Shown here in pieces: positions 54,935-54,962 of a stretch of DNA of 54,962 nucleotides (its first letter is position 1; each line of letters opens with the position of its first letter). Source of the stretch: Clostridia bacterium (GTDB taxonomy: Bacteria > Bacillota_A > Clostridia > Oscillospirales > CAG-272); the NCBI GenBank assembly GCA_017454075.1, contig JAFTDQ010000136.1, positions 1 through 54,962 on the forward strand. The letters are read 5' to 3'. Under the pieces are notes generated by a model. The model did not search any database. It was not told where the DNA came from and saw only the letters and a program-made list of their open reading frames with translations. Made by a program: the position numbers and the translations under genes.

Positions 54935-54962
54935 CCTTCTCCTTGAGGAGAAGGTGGTCGCG
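54935..54962. repeat. Partial copy of the dispersed foldback repeat at the window edge
   Basis: The palindrome CCTTCTCCTTGAGGAGAAGG (54935-54954) followed by TGGTCGCG resembles the arms of the element at 25215-25350. The rest of this copy is beyond the window. Confidence 0.6.

Overview
The window looks like a replication-origin-proximal stretch of a Gram-positive, Clostridia-type Bacillota chromosome, probably an uncultured gut lineage. The reasons are strong AGGAGG-like ribosome binding sites, consensus sigma-A promoters, Firmicute-type Soj/Spo0J with parS sites, a FakA/FakB fatty-acid kinase, BspA-like LRR lipoproteins, and dnaA-dnaN-recF-gyrA order. The DNA is GC-rich by eye. I see no rRNA, tRNA, CRISPR array, prophage or insertion sequence. 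The genes are packed, many with 4-8 nt stop/start overlaps, and no gap longer than 300 bases lacks a gene.

Layout. Positions 1-2188 (minus): the start of a secreted protein behind a perfect promoter flanked by a short inverted repeat, then pepC and trmB. 2329-5061 (plus): HAAS/DUF1700 and DUF4097-like membrane proteins, nrdR, and a free-methionine sulfoxide reductase, closed by a terminator. 5090-14549 (plus): parS, parA, parS, parB, serS, a small membrane protein, a MORN-repeat protein, galactokinase, recA, recX and a large LRR lipoprotein of lower GC. 14654-17096: pfkA and a VanY-like protein that has lost its metal ligands. 17118-43708 (plus): dnaA, a candidate oriC with DnaA-box-like 9-mers, dnaN, recF, gyrA, yifB, a foldback repeat, a glycosyltransferase, a Tgt-NahK fusion, greA, a PqqD-like/nucleotidyltransferase pair, mtnN, gyrB, an AsnC regulator with an aminotransferase, a minus-strand membrane protein, a tyrosine recombinase, an endonuclease IV homologue, a second LRR lipoprotein, a U32 protein, ddl, mnmG and truB. 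A bidirectional terminator separates this from the minus-strand operon.

43706-54903 (minus): one compact operon behind a consensus promoter. It reads fakA, fakB (DegV), a GNAT-like protein, plsX, acpP and then the whole F-type ATP synthase. FakA/FakB would make acyl-phosphate from exogenous fatty acid, and PlsX would exchange acyl groups between acyl-phosphate and ACP, so fatty-acid activation and energy conservation share a transcript.

The most unusual feature is the ATP synthase. No separate delta gene is present. Only the C-terminal, stator-binding half of delta remains, fused in frame to the N-terminus of alpha. Gamma and beta form one continuous reading frame, although beta keeps an internal ribosome binding site and ATG. 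Epsilon lacks its C-terminal helical domain. Subunit c carries a signal peptide and an acidic linker. Other points of interest are the Tgt-NahK fusion, the VanY-like pseudoenzyme, GyrA residues Ala and Gly at the two main quinolone-resistance positions, and a possible invertible promoter at the left edge.
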